Source: Leuctra nigra
Taxonomy: Eukaryota > Arthropoda > Insecta > Plecoptera > Leuctridae
NCBI GenBank assembly: GCA_934045905.1
Contig: OW203765.1
Span: 21,763,409-21,827,408, forward strand
Direction of reading: 5' to 3'
Length of the DNA stretch: 64,000 bases
Under the pieces are notes generated by a model. It had not been told where the DNA came from, made no database searches, and saw only the letters and a list, made by a program, of their open reading frames with translations. How positions within the stretch are numbered: position 1 is the stretch's first letter; the number at the start of each line of letters is the position of its first letter. This document shows, one piece after another, positions 10,398-21,648 of this stretch. A program made the translations under genes and the position numbers.

Positions 10398-10671
10398 CTG
10401 AAATGATGAGACGAACAAATGTAAGATATTGATTTATGTCAGTATTCCAAGAGAATAGTGGGGTGGTCTTATCAGAGGACGTGGACGACATGCAGCAAAG
10501 GTGGCAGGAAGTGGAAGCAGATAAGTGGTGGGAGGACAGGAGGATCTGGAAGGTGGAGGAAGGTGGCGAGGATGAAGGAGGAGGCAGAAACGTCAGGCCT
10601 TGCCAGCCAGTTTGGATGAGATCCGAGGCCCTAGACCCAGTGGGAGAACCCCCACTGCCTGACCTGACAAC

Positions 10672-11919
10672 TAGGGCTGGGAAAAACTGAGTATTTTAGT
10701 AAACGTTTAAACAATATCAAAAGGTCCGTTTAAACGTTTATTGAGCATAAAAATGATAACAAGGATATGTATTGCATCTCCCCCTGTGCAACCACTTTCA
10801 AGATCGTGTGTCACTCTTGAGAGCTTTTCAACACTAACTGATTGAGCGAGCGACTCCTTTTGGCTCTTTTGGCACGGACCTCTGTGTTTTTTTTCTGCTA
10901 CTAACCGATACACAGGTCACACCGTTTCACCGATCGATCTGAAATTTAGCACACATGTAAAGACAACCTTCTCTGTTTGCAGACCCTAATTTTTTTGAAA
11001 TCCATTCATTGGTTAAAACTTAAATAAATATCTCCTGATAGGCTGAAAAATGAAAATGGTTTTCCATAAATCTGATCAAACTCATATTTTGCATGGTCAT
11101 TACGACCAACATTGTCTCTTATTTTACAAATTTTCATCCCAATCAGTTAAGAACGTATGAACTTATTGACATTTTTAATAGCTGTAAGAAATGAAGTATC
11201 GAAATGAAGGTTTTTAGTGCCAATTGAATTGTTGAATCTGATTTGATATCTAGACCTATGTATGTACTAGGGACGGTGCTTAGATGCTGTTTTCAAGTTT
11301 CAATGAAAAGCATATTTTACTTTTATGTTGATTGAGTGGATCATATTTCAATTCAATATGGATGTTTATGTTTTCTGTGCGTTGTGTACGCATTTCCAGT
11401 TCGAGAATTTTCACGCACCCGTGCTCGCTCATCAACACGTTACACTGAGCGTTTTCTTTAGTGTAATTTTACTTTGCCCAAAACATTTCTTCAACTGGTC
11501 AAAACAAAATACATACCTACCAATTTTATTTGGTTGCAACTTTTTTTAACATACCTAACTTGTACCTACTTTGTTGTTTATTGAAACAAGCAATCCCGCA
11601 TCTTGACTGATCAATAAATATTAAATGCAATTACGCATCATGACGCGTGATTTCCCGTCATAGCTTCAGCCTTGAAGTGACTTGGGGTGGGCGTGAGATA
11701 GTAGCTAGAGGGGGAGGGGTAAAAGCATTACAGCTGATCGCAGTATTCTGACGAACTGATATCAAAATAAATAGACAAATTGTTGTTTGGTATTCTTTGA
11801 TACAGTTTTGAGTACCTACAAATGTCGACACATTTTACAATGAAACGTTTACCAATGTTTAACTGTTTAAACGTAAGCATGACGGTTAAACCTTTAAACG
11901 TTTAAACGTCACACCCCTA
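10672..11919. mobile_element. hAT-like element, 1248 bp, TSD CTGACAAC
   Basis: Begins TAGGGCTGGGAAAAAC and ends ACGTCACACCCCTA, with a perfect 8-bp duplication CTGACAAC (10664-10671 and 11920-11927). Subterminal copies of GTTTAAACGTTTA lie at both ends. No transposase seen. It carries a Helitron-like insertion at 10842-11461. Confidence 0.82.
10842..11461 (+). mobile_element. Helitron-like non-autonomous element
   Basis: Plus orientation: starts TTGAGCGAGCGACTCC, has the poly-T and CGATCGATCTGAAATTTAGC family block, and ends GTGCTCGCTCATCAACACG...ACTGAGCGTTTTC. The usual CTAG end is altered to TTTAG. CGCTCA and TGAGCG form the 3' hairpin. Confidence 0.6.
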
Positions 11920-12077
11920 CTGACAACATTGTCGGAACTAGAAGAAGATTATTATTATTTATTCCAATAAAAAAATAGTACTATCAAAAAATTCCAATAT
12001 CATTATTGTTGGACACCTTTAATCTGCCTCTAGTTAGTAACCCCAGTATAGAGAAAAAATATTTTAAAATAACAAAC

Positions 12078-12239
12078 CTTGGCAGTACTACTGTTTGTAT
12101 TTTTCTGAAAAAGGGTACAATAGTATTTCTGTAGATCATTGTTGGTTGAAATGCATCGTTGCTTGAAGTTTAAGTAATCATTCATGTATTCATCGCACTT
12201 CTGACAGATAACGTTGGGAAGAAGAGCTTGTCTCGTCAC
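12078..12239 (-). CDS. Gene 2 exon 2: second half of ZAD domain
   Basis: A 162-nt phase-0 exon. The acceptor CCCGCAG precedes GTGACGAGACAAGC and the donor is AAG/GTTTGT. It encodes VTRQALLPNVICQKCDEYMN and ends SSTAK, two residues longer than gene 1. CQKC gives the last two ZAD ligands. Nearly the same as gene 1 exon 2, showing that genes 1 and 2 are sister paralogues. Confidence 0.9.
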
Positions 12240-13504
12240 CTGCGGGAAATTAAACGTGACTGATTACAACATACCTACCTAAAGCTAGTTGATTATACTT
12301 TTGACTCGGATTAGCTCCTTATCTTCATACGTCATTCATTACACTTCGTACTTCAGATACTTCATACTTCAATCGCAAATAACTGAAGTTAACCAATTTG
12401 TAATTAAAACCATTTTGTAAATTTGTAATTAACAAAGTTAAGCGATAGATTGATTCAACCTACGTCTTCCTACATGTGCCATGTTGGTTTAAGCATTGAC
12501 TTCCGCTCTAGGGTATTTGCAAGAGTTTCGTCGATGTCTAGTGACAAACGAAACCGACCCGTTCTTACATATAGACCAAGGTCAAATTATTCACTCCTCC
12601 GGCTGAGATCGTCTCACATTAGCCAAGATTGCAGGGAAAGCTGACACAGCACAACAATATGCTTTTGATGCTATTATAAATATGTAGACACAGCGTAGCA
12701 TTAAACAAAATTAATAAGATGTCTTTATATGGCCAGAATTTGATAAAGCAGTGCGGCCTCCGACATTGGCGAAAGTATTAAGTGCTGCAGCTATAGCAGT
12801 CACGAATCCCATAGAGGGGAAGTCAATTTAACCCCATTTAACATGTCCCAAATGACCCATGGGTTCAGAGCCGTAACTGGGGTGTGCGAGCAGTGCGGCT
12901 GCACAGGGAGCCGCCAAAAAGGGGGCGCCGGAAGCCAAATTTGATATGTTGTTATTATGAAATAGTCATTGGGCAGTCTTAGAATCAGATTTTATTTAAA
13001 TAAAATGTATTTTAGTTGAAAATGATTAGCATTTCAATATAAAAATAAATTTTGTAGAATAAGTAAATTAAATTAAGTTAAATTATTATTGTCGCAGCAC
13101 TATCTCTTCATGAGTTAGTACCCATTAGAACAGGCAATGTTTACTCTACTACAAAAGTGACTATTTAGCTCTCCCCAAACATGTGAATAACAATGGAAGG
13201 TCTGTTCATTCGCTCTACATTACCAACACTTGATCTGTTCGTCCGACAAAAAGTGTGAGTGGTGTAGAAACTTTCCACACTCGGCTTAGGGCAAGTGTCC
13301 ACAGTGTTGCTGGTGTAGAACGAACAAACAGACCTGGAGTTACTTGTTGACGTTTTCTGGGAGCTATTATGGGGAGGGAAGCCTACCAGGAACCTTGAAT
13401 TGTAGTAGCTATAGAAATGCGGACTATCGCAGAATTTTTCGGGATGTCTAGTCTGTCTGTACAATCCATGGTCTGTAGATCAAAGCTGTAGATCAAGGAA
13501 GGGT
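12240..13504. other. Gene 2 intron 1, no gene seen
   Basis: No coding feature recognised. At 12868 a motif CAGAGCCGTAACTGGGG followed by GTGCGAGCAGTGCGGC looks like one end of a hAT-type element, but I could not find the partner end. Confidence 0.35.
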
Positions 13505-13864
13505 GTGACTACGATCCCGACAGCCGGGACTTTCAGGTTAAAAAAATAGTCCCGACCGTCGGTTTTACTGGGCAGCCTAAGGAATAAAACTCTCTATGGG
13601 TAGACAAATTCGAACTGGGCAACTTAAAAAAAATTACTCTATGGTTAGGCAGAATTAAAACTTGTGAAAATTACGAATAAAAAAAATGTGCTCCCGGCCG
13701 GATTCGAACCGACGACCTCTTGCACCGTGGTCCAGTACGCTATCCATAGCGCCATCTGGACGGTCATACAGAATGCCGTTCTTAACCAGTATATAAATAA
13801 ACAAGGCCAGTCGGGACTATTTTTTTTAACCTGAAAATCCCGACTGTCGGGATTTTAGTCACTA
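13505..13864. mobile_element. Fold-back element with ~55-bp inverted ends and a tRNA-like core
   Basis: The left arm (13505-13556) contains ATCCCGACAGCCGGGAC, TTTCAGGTT, an A run and TAGTCCCGAC; the right arm (13808-13864) is its inverse, ending GACTGTCGGGATTTTAGTC. A tRNA-Arg-like segment (13690-13763) is between them. The mixture of long inverted ends with a Pol III promoter-like core suggests a MITE that captured a tRNA-derived SINE, or a SINE with fold-back ends. Confidence 0.65.
13690..13763 (-). pseudogene. tRNA-Arg(ACG)-like relic
   Basis: On the minus strand it has a D-arm GCGC/GCGT around loop TATGGATA, an anticodon-loop-like CCACGGT (ACG), and a T-arm GTCGG-TTCGAAT-CCGGC with a perfect B box GGTTCGAATCC. 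The 44-nt spacing from TGGCGC to the B box is that of a tRNA. The anticodon stem is mispaired and the 5' acceptor strand does not pair with CGGGAGC, so it is not a working tRNA. Confidence 0.6.
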
Positions 13865-13930
13865 CCATCAAGGTACTAAACCATCTCTATCCTAACCTAA
13901 AAGTAAGACCAGAGGCGTCAGATTACGCAC

Positions 13931-14086
13931 CTTAATTGAAGTAACCGAGCATATTTTCTCCTGTGTTGGCATATAAATAGTATTTCCAATCAAACTATGT
14001 GAATCACCATAAACTATCGGTAACAATGGGCCTTCGGCAGATAAGCAAAGACGGCAACGATCTACAGAGAGTAAAACTTCCTCCAT
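13931..14086 (-). CDS. Gene 2 exon 1: start codon and first half of ZAD domain
   Basis: ATG at 14086-14084 and donor AAG/GTGCGT; 156 nt, phase 0, the same length as gene 1 exon 1. It encodes MEEVLLSVDRCRLCLSAEGP and ends VTSIK. CRLC gives the first ZAD ligand pair; the GP(M/L)LPIVYGD segment is shared with gene 1 and differs from the MEFLKHCRLC version in genes 4 and 5. Confidence 0.88.
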
Positions 14087-14400
14087 TTTTAAAGAGAACT
14101 GACAGCCGACAGATGGAGGGGTGTGGTGGCAAAGATAAAGGGGGGGGGAGTATAAAGGCTGAAGTAAGCATCGACGCTGTACAGAATGGCCAACTTAAAA
14201 ATTAACGCGCCATTTTTTACTTTTTAACCAAATTCTTTGGTATTCTTTTTAACATAAAAAGAATAATAAATAATTGGCTTTTATAATATGATCAGGCTCG
14301 TTATCCAAAAATATATATACACTAAATTTTTTCAATTCATCAGTTTCCAACCTACTATTATTTTAGCTGAGTGACATTGGATATGGAATCAATAATTTAA

Positions 14401-15289
14401 CTAGGAAAACGCTCTGAGTAACGCGTTGATGAGCGAGCACGGATAACGCGCAACACCTCGAACCGAAATTCTGTTTATCGAAAATGTCCTTAAAAGCCAA
14501 TAATTCTTGAATTTCGTCACAGACTTGTAAGAAAATATCCAACAATTCCTAAAATATTGGTCCCAATAACCACGCAAAGTTTCAAGTTGATCAATTGAAC
14601 CTATGATTGAACATCCCTTGTTAATTTCCAAAATCACAGGATTTCGTTCAAAAAATTTTTAAACGGTCATATCTGTTTCATAATATACGTTTGAAAGTTT
14701 CTGCTCTAACAACCTTGAAGTGAAGATTCGAAGATGCCGTGAAATATGAAATTCGAGAAATATGATAGCCAACACGCAAAATATCCGTAAACTGTCGATA
14801 ACTTTTGAATTTAAACACAGTTTAGTCTGAAAATTGTCAAAAATACAGATAATGTTGGACCCGATGACCAAGCAAATTTTCAAGTTGATCGGTCAAACGG
14901 TTCTGGTTTAAATTTCAAAAAGCACATTAAATATTTTTTTAAATTTTAACCAATGGGAGGATTTGGCTGAAAATTTGTAAAATATGAGACAATGTTGGTG
15001 TTAATGACCATGCAAAATATAAGGTCGATCACATTTGTCGAAGTCCATTTTCATTTTTCAGCCTATCAGGAGATGTTTATTTAAATTTCAACCAATCAAT
15101 GGATTTCAAAAAAAATTAGGGTCAGCAAACAGAAAAGGTTGTCTCTACATATGTGCAAAATTTCAGATCGATCGGTGAAACGGTGCGACTTCCATTGCTC
15201 CAGGTAGCAGCCAAAAAAAACAAACAAAAAAAAACAAAAAAAAAACAGAGGTCCGTGCCAAAAGGAGACGCTCGCTTCGCTCGCTCAAT
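14401..15289 (-). mobile_element. Full Helitron-like non-autonomous element, ~889 bp
   Basis: On the plus strand it begins CTAGGAAAACGCTCTGAG, then GTAACGCGTTGATGAGCGAG, and ends CGCTCGCTTCGCTCGCTCAA. Read on the minus strand this is a 5' terminus TTGAGCGAGCG and a 3' terminus with hairpin CGCTC...GAGCG followed by TTTTCCTAG, flanked by T. No target duplication. The inside holds about four diverged ~120-bp modules, each with an ATGTTGG...GACCA.GCAAA...GATC pattern. Confidence 0.7.
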
Positions 15290-16308
15290 TAATACATATT
15301 AAGCATTTATTATAATCAGAGTATTATATTATCAATATGCAATGATTACTGTAATGAATGTTTTATAAGCAAAAGTCTGTGGTAGGTACTCCACTCGATA
15401 TCTGAAAAGGCTTTATTGACCAAAAAATTGTTAGATCTTTCTATTATAGAAATCATTAAGTAGATTTTTTTATTGAATTGGTAATTTCGTCAATAACTAA
15501 TAAGGGGTTAAATAACCTAAACTAAGAGTAAAATTAAATTATAATACTGACCACATAAAAAATTTAGGTACGTCAAGAGTTCAGTGGTCAGGAAGTAGGT
15601 AGATAATCAAATTCCTTTATAAAAAATGGGAGTGGCTAGCCCTTGCAATTTTGTTAAGCAGGTTGTGATGCTAAGTCAGAAGTTTTCGGTGGCAGTTTAA
15701 AAAAAAAAAAAAAAAAATAGTGTGTATTTTTATTTTTATAGAAAAAGCATACTATCTACCTATATAAACATCTTTATTTTTATTCAGTGCACACTAAACA
15801 TTTTTTTTTAAATATACCTAGTACCTACGTACTAAATGAATACCAAACAATTATTTTCAACTAGGTATGTAATGTTGATACGGCTCCCGATACAAAACAA
15901 TGCGTATTTACTATTTTTTTATTTTAATCACATTTTAAAGATACTTTTTTATGTGGATATATCAACTTTAAATTAAAATTATATGCTCTACAGATTGGAT
16001 TGACAGTAAAATGATATTCTAAATAAAAATGAATCATTTTTCTACCTACTAATACTAGGTAATAAAATTTGGTTACTAATAAAATCAGGGAATGTGTAGT
16101 GCAACTACAGCACTAAATTAATGGGACTATCAAGCCAAACATATTTTCATCATTACATTTTAAACTAGGATAACTTTCTGTGAAACACACTGATAACTTC
16201 ATAGGGGAGATTTTGTAGGCATTATAAGGTAATAGGTTACATAATAATAATAATTTACAAATTTAGGATTTTACTAAATGAAGATGAATCAGGAATTTAC
16301 AGTAAGTG
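15290..16308. other. Between gene 2 and unit 3; includes the 3' flank of gene 3
   Basis: 15290-16000 is AT-rich, with an A18-type run near 15700 and no gene. From about 16030 the sequence matches the 3' flanks of units 4 and 5 (AGGTAATAAAATTTGG; GGGACTATCAA; CACACTGATAACTTCAT), marking the left end of the recent tandem array. Confidence 0.5.
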
Positions 16309-16721
16309 TAGGGTTCCCATAATCTAAATGTGAAAAAGCGGGACAAAAAAATTCCAGATATAAAATCCTGTGCGATAACATTGGGGGGCCTGGGGGGGGT
16401 GGCCCCCCAGCTAAACGCGGGTCCGGGGCGCATAGCCCCGGGAAAAATTTGAAATTCATAACACGATTTAGAGCAATTCTACGCACTTTTGACAGGAAAT
16501 AAATTGTGTTTCTTTTTATTGAACGTGCGTAGTTTTGTTTCCTTGATATTTCCTTGAAATCCCGCTCATTTTCATTCAAATTTTGAATGAAAATGAGCGG
16601 GATTTTTGACTTGTTAGAAAAGCGGGACAAATACAAGGTTTTTAAAATGTTGTGGGGACAACGGGACACTACCTCAAAAGAAGGGACTGTCCCGTCAAAA
16701 ACGGTACGGATGGGAGCCCTA
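16309..16721. mobile_element. hAT-type MITE, 413 bp, TSD AGTAAGTG
   Basis: 12-bp inverted ends TAGGGTTCCCAT / ATGGGAGCCCTA and a perfect 8-bp duplication AGTAAGTG (16301-16308, 16722-16729). The paralogous site downstream of gene 4 (21421-21428) is empty with a single AGTAAGTG. The 147-codon open frame on the minus strand is just MITE sequence. Confidence 0.9.
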
Positions 16722-16942
16722 AGTAAGTGCAAAATATCAGATTATTGAGGGATCAGTGTGAACTGGGCTCTCCAAAAAGTAGAATGAGCACCAAGAGCAC
16801 AGAACAATGCTCGCTTCAATTGAAGATATTAAATTTTTAATTTATGATTTGCTTAAATATTAAATATCAGTTAGCTCTGCAACTGCAATACGATCAAGTA
16901 CTTAAAATTCGATAGATACATGGAAAATTTTCATTTTTCTAA

Positions 16943-18529
16943 TTATCGATCCTTCTCAAGATTGCTTAGAGGCAAGTCATGAACCGATTCATCACCATTT
17001 TTCTTCTTCTTAACATACTTCCTGTTGTTTACTGGTGGCTTATAAACAACTCCGGGCACATCTTTGTGGTACTTCATGTGATTCTTCTTGGACACATTAT
17101 GTCGGAATGCAAGTCCGCATACTTCACACTTGTACGGTTTTACACCGGTATGAAGACGCAAGTGAGCATCCAGGTTCTGTTTCAATGTGAACGGTCGGTC
17201 ACAGAAACTGCATTTGAACGGAGTCTCCTGAGTGTGTGTTCGCATATGATATTTCAATCCAGTTTTCTGGACAAACATTTTCAAACAAATCTGACACTTG
17301 ATGGTCTTATTGACAACTTTCAATCTATGTTTCTTGTTAATATGATAGCTCAGTTTATAATGACTCGTCAATTCTATGCCACATTCTTCACATATAAACT
17401 TTTCTTTGAGGTGAACACTCTGAATATGACATTGCAGCTTAGGCTTCAAACTGAATCTCTCTCCACAAGTGCTGCATTCAAAGTTCCTTGTATATGCATT
17501 CACATTGTGTACATTAAGTAAGTGTAAAAGAAGAAAATGATTACTCCGAGTTTCATATCCGCATGTTTTACAAATCCTTTTGGAATCACTGAAGTCTGCA
17601 TACTCATGCATTTTCATGTGTTTATTGAGACGATAGGTTTGGTAAAATGACTGACCACAAATAAAGCATAAAGGACGTTCAGTGGCGCTGTTACATTTTT
17701 TTCCAACAGGTTTCTTACATTCTTGGTGACTGGAGTGGTGTTTTCCTTTTTCAGATTTCTTGAGTTTAGCTGGATTAGGGATTATTTTATCACACTCTTG
17801 GCGACTCTTGGACACTCTTCTTTGTTTAACAGATTTCTCGAGTATACGTTGATTAGCAATTGTTTCATCCCACTCTTTCCGACTGTACTGCGGTGTCTTT
17901 TTAACAGATTTCTTGAGTTTATGTTGATTAGGAATAGTTTTATCACCTTCTTCTTTACTGCAGTGGCTTCCTCTTTTATTGGAATTCTTGAGTTCATGTT
18001 GTTTAGGAAATGTTTCTTTCGACTTTTTCCGACTGGAGCTGTGTCCTCTTATGACAGATTCCTTGGCATTAGTTTCGGATGACTTGCCAGCTTTATGTCC
18101 TACAAAATGACTGCCCAACAAATCCGGTATCTCAACAATCCTGAAAGTATGAGCTTTCACTTCGCTTAATGTCTTGGCTGTTTCGTGTAAAGTATTATCT
18201 AATGTGTTTGGCAGAACAACACCATTTGAGAGTGCATGACAAATATTTTCTTCTTTTAAACACAGAGGGTCTTCCGGACAACTTATGTCTACTGTTTGCA
18301 TTTGAGCTTCGAAGTTATTATTTTCAACTTTTACTTCACTTACTGGCGATGTTGCATCTTGATAACCGGGAAATAGCTGGCAAAGATTATGACTATGAGT
18401 GGTACATATATCTTGATCCAAATTGGTCGGAAATGAGGTGATAATCGCAGGTATAAATTCAGGCTCAGGTTTGGTGCTGTTATCTTTCTGTGATGACATT
18501 AAAGGCTCACTAACATTCTCTGCGAGATA
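16943..18529 (-). CDS. Gene 3: orphan terminal zinc-finger exon (seven C2H2 fingers)
   Basis: 528 codons open from the conserved acceptor TTTCAG/TAT CTC GCA at 18529, the same acceptor and phase as genes 4 and 5. An acidic/Ser-rich region (IVEIPDLLGSHFVGH) is followed by a basic tandem-repeat linker (about 4.5 units of ~25 residues) and fingers CFIC, CKTC, CSTC, CEEC, CQIC, CSFC, CEVC. The linker before the last finger is TGVKP instead of TGDKP, and the tail reads VVYKPPVNN. No ZAD exon lies between here and gene 4: homology to the gene 4/5 introns stops at 20307, before the place where exon 2 would be. It may be an alternative last exon of gene 4, or a decaying copy; the intact frame favours use. 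Confidence 0.85.
   Translation of the reverse strand, partial: YLAENVSEPLMSSQKDNSTKPEPEFIPAIITSFPTNLDQDICTTHSHNLCQLFPGYQDATSPVSEVKVENNNFEAQMQTVDISCPEDPLCLKEENICHALSNGVVLPNTLDNTLHETAKTLSEVKAHTFRIVEIPDLLGSHFVGHKAGKSSETNAKESVIRGHSSSRKKSKETFPKQHELKNSNKRGSHCSKEEGDKTIPNQHKLKKSVKKTPQYSRKEWDETIANQRILEKSVKQRRVSKSRQECDKIIPNPAKLKKSEKGKHHSSHQECKKPVGKKCNSATERPLCFICGQSFYQTYRLNKHMKMHEYADFSDSKRICKTCGYETRSNHFLLLHLLNVHNVNAYTRNFECSTCGERFSLKPKLQCHIQSVHLKEKFICEECGIELTSHYKLSYHINKKHRLKVVNKTIKCQICLKMFVQKTGLKYHMRTHTQETPFKCSFCDRPFTLKQNLDAHLRLHTGVKPYKCEVCGLAFRHNVSKKNHMKYHKDVPGVVYKPPVNNRKYVKKKKNGDESVHDLPLSNLEKDR
17700..18055 (-). repeat. Coding minisatellite in gene 3 linker
   Basis: About 4.5 tandem units of 75-78 nt, each coding a basic motif like DKTIPNQHKLKKSVK preceded by a SRKE-type segment. 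Units differ by substitutions but keep the frame. Confidence 0.75.
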
Positions 18530-19559
18530 CTGAAACAGGGAAATATGAAAATAAAGTAAAGACATGTGCCTAGGTTTCCCCAAAAACTCTATGAACTTTA
18601 TCATTATTACAACCCATAGAAAACATAATATTGGGTTGATTTTGAAGAAAATAATGTAACTTAGTCAATTTAATTCACAGATTTTACTTTCTGAAAAATA
18701 TGAACTTCTTGCCACTTCTTCACTAACTATTTAATATTAGTTATTACTCATTACCGTAGTAGAATTAGGTAGGTAACTTATCATTGAAATATCATAAAAT
18801 ACGTAGTGATTTCAGGTATTCCTCCAATTTATGGTGATTTAACTTGAACCTAACATTTAATTATTTTTTAAAATAAATATTGGTTATTTTCGGTTTAAAA
18901 AAACATTAGGGGCATTAAGAGTCAATGCTCTAATTGCTCATGCTATGATTCATGAACATACTTCAGACTCTAAAGGCTCTATACTTTGGTTCAACTTCAA
19001 ATAAAATAACCCAAGAAACACGAGAGTCTATAACTGATCTGTGGTTAACTGTATGATTAGATGAACACGGACATAGAATGCAACTAAATTTTTAAAAAAA
19101 TTTAAGCAAATAATGAGATTTTAAAAATATTGTAACTTTTACATTTAGGTAAAAGAACACGAAATTTTCAGGAATAATAAATTACCTAACATTCATTGCT
19201 AAGAAATATAATGACATTTTTCGATTTTATGGTTGAGCTCCTAAGACTTGTACAGACGAGGTCAAAAATAATGATGTTCTTCACAAATATTAACTTTTTC
19301 CAACATTTTTTAGAAATGTTTGGAAAGTAATTTTTATCTTCTGTTATAACACCTTCTCATAATACTAGAATTACCTACTTGTAATGTTATTTTATATACC
19401 TGTCTGGTGATTTAGTTTTTGAAAGTTTAGAAAATTTTTTTTTACCCCATAAAATGGAAGGCCCTAACTTTACCATTTAAAAAAAAAATACAAATGTGAG
19501 ATATGATGTTGTAGCTTATGAACGATTTATGATTTGAAAGTTTTGAGATAACTCTTTCG

Positions 19560-20247
19560 CAGGGGTCGGCAACCATTTTTGGTGAAGGAGCCAATTTCAG
19601 GGCACGTGCAAAGCGAAACAACCAGCAGATAGCAGCACAATGCATTTTGAGGGCAAAAGCAAGTTAATAAGATTAGCGGGCTGTTGTCAGTCAACTATAG
19701 GCGGCGGCGACTTTCATTTGAAAAATGGCGGCTTCAGTCTAATAACCACACCATTTCCTTGTTAATAATAGTTTTCTTCTTACACTGATGATTTCCAATG
19801 ACTTAGGGTAACAATGGAACTTTAAATGATTATTTACTAGGCGTGGAATTCCTTTTGAACGACTATTTTTAACTACACAGGTTTGAACTGTCAGCTGTCA
19901 AGCTATCAACAAACTCAGCTGTTGTGTAATCCAAAGATACTGAAACCAAAGAATTTAGTATATAAAGATGAAACACTTTCCCTCAAAACGCTTGTGACGC
20001 TTACGGCGGACAAAATTATCGTCCTATCTTTGGCGCGCCCTATTGGTGTCTCACTAGAGGCAATCAAATAATATAATACAATTAAAAAGTGGTTCTGGGA
20101 CTCTAAAATGAACAAATTGTATCAAATAACCTTCCAATTGTTGCCCGCAGGCCTATTTTATTCTTTTCGAATTTTCACATTTTTCAATTCCAGATCTTTA
20201 TTTAAAATATCAAGAACCACCAAAGAGCCGCAGGTTGCCGACCCCTG
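19560..20247. mobile_element. hAT-like element, 688 bp, upstream of gene 3 exon
   Basis: Ends CAGGGGTCGGCAACC and GGTTGCCGACCCCTG; duplication CTCTTTCG/CTCTATCG (19552-19559, 20248-20255). The same insertion, internally deleted, is present in the gene 4 intron (26711-26988). The gene 5 counterpart near 54100 is empty. Confidence 0.85.
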
Positions 20248-20307
20248 CTCTATCGGGTCACAATTTAGAATGCTTTCAATGGATGCACCAAAAATTGAAA
20301 TTTTCAC

Positions 20308-21285
20308 AAGTGGGTAATTCCAAGCCAACTCCCCATGGAATTTAAGTGACCCCTCCGATTTTGATAAAACTTGGCAGGATTGTTCAAAAGACAAAAGAAA
20401 CACATACATATTTTTTGTTTTGTCCAAATATTGAGTACTTTTTGAGTGACAGGCCCTCAAACAATCAACGTTTTGGGCACTAGCCCTTCACTTTAACTAC
20501 TGTAACTTCTATACCTACCGTTTAACTTAAAAGCGTAAATTTTTTTACGTTTTGAAGCTTGGAATATAAGCTTTCTAAATAATTGATGGGCAATTTTGGG
20601 TTTGTTCAACTAAAGGGAGAAAAATCTAAATTTTGACTTTAAAAGGGCGCCCCCCAAAAAAGCATTATTTAAAAATTTTCAAAAAAATATGTAGTCTTTG
20701 TCATTCTATAATACACAATCCCTGAAATTTTTGGAGTGGGCACGCTTTTGGTTACAACGCTATGGTTTAAATTGTCAACCGGGAAGGGTTAAAATTACTG
20801 TCTCCATGCATTATTATGGATTGAATACTTGTACATGAAATATCATGTATTGCGTATGATAGGAATTCTATGATGTTGGATTGTTCAAACGGAATTGTCT
20901 TCAGCATTAGGAACACCATTTGGCGGCGGGGTGTAGATGTTGGTGGGGGGGGGGGGGGGGGGTATACCAAAATTGAAGTTTGAATCTCCTACATATGGCA
21001 ATTTCTCATACAATCTCAAAATAGAATTATTCCAAATAAGAAGAAAGCTATAGGCACAAATATTCACTTGCTTTGTCAATGATAACATTTATGACACAAC
21101 AAAAATGATGTATTGTAAAGTAGGTAGCCTCTTTTAAGGATGAAAACCCCCAGATGTTTTATTGCTCTGGATTTACTGGGAAGGGCTAAATTGCACTTTA
21201 TATGCAATATTATGATTAAATCTTTTGTTTGCTTGATGCAGTTAATTAATTATGCCCCATTAAATTAGTAACTAAATTAGTAACT
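20308..21285. other. Spacer between units 3 and 4
   Basis: Homology of unit 3 to the gene 4/5 introns ends at 20307; homology of unit 4's 3' flank begins at about 21286. The spacer starts with a transposon-end-like GTGGGTAATTCCAAGCC and text resembling the fold-back at 43622 (CCGATTTTGATAAAACTTGG). A G18 run lies at 20945-20962. No gene seen. Confidence 0.5.
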
Positions 21286-21648
21286 AGTAACTAGGATAAC
21301 TTTCTGTGAAACACACTGATAACTTCATAGGGGAAATTTTGTAGGCATTATAAGGTAATAGGTTACATTATAATAATTTACAAATTTAGGATTTTACTAA
21401 ACGAAGATGAATCAGGAATTTACAGTAAGTGCAAAATATCAGATTATTGAGGGATCAGTGTGACCTGGGCTCTCCAAAAAGTAGAATGAGCACCAAGAGC
21501 ACAGAACAATGCTCGCTTCAATTGAAGATATTAAATTTTTAATTTATGATTTGCTTAAATATTAAATTATCAGTTAGCTCTGCAACTGCAATACGATCAA
21601 GTACTTAAAATTCGATAGATACATGGAAAATTTTCATTTTTCCAATTA

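Larger units (their letters stand above)
10440..11975 (+). mobile_element. RTE-like LINE 3' end, split by a hAT
   Basis: Sequence at 10440-10671 resembles the 3' end of the RTE-like LINE at 42319-43545 (RWQEVEADKWWEDRR reading followed by GAGGAG-rich and CCC-rich 3' UTR). It is interrupted by the hAT at 10672-11919 and resumes with attgtcggaactag and an (ATT)n tail at about 11950-11960. Located in gene 2 intron 2. Confidence 0.6.

Noticed and set aside
13690..13763. Functional tRNA gene
   Set aside because: Anticodon stem mispairs and the acceptor stem cannot form; it sits inside a mobile fold-back.
16289..16732. 147-codon minus-strand open frame
   Set aside because: Lies almost wholly within the 413-bp hAT MITE (16309-16721), absent from the empty paralogous site, no domain.
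20945..20962. G18 run as a regulatory G-quadruplex
   Set aside because: Simple homopolymer in a spacer with no linked promoter or gene.
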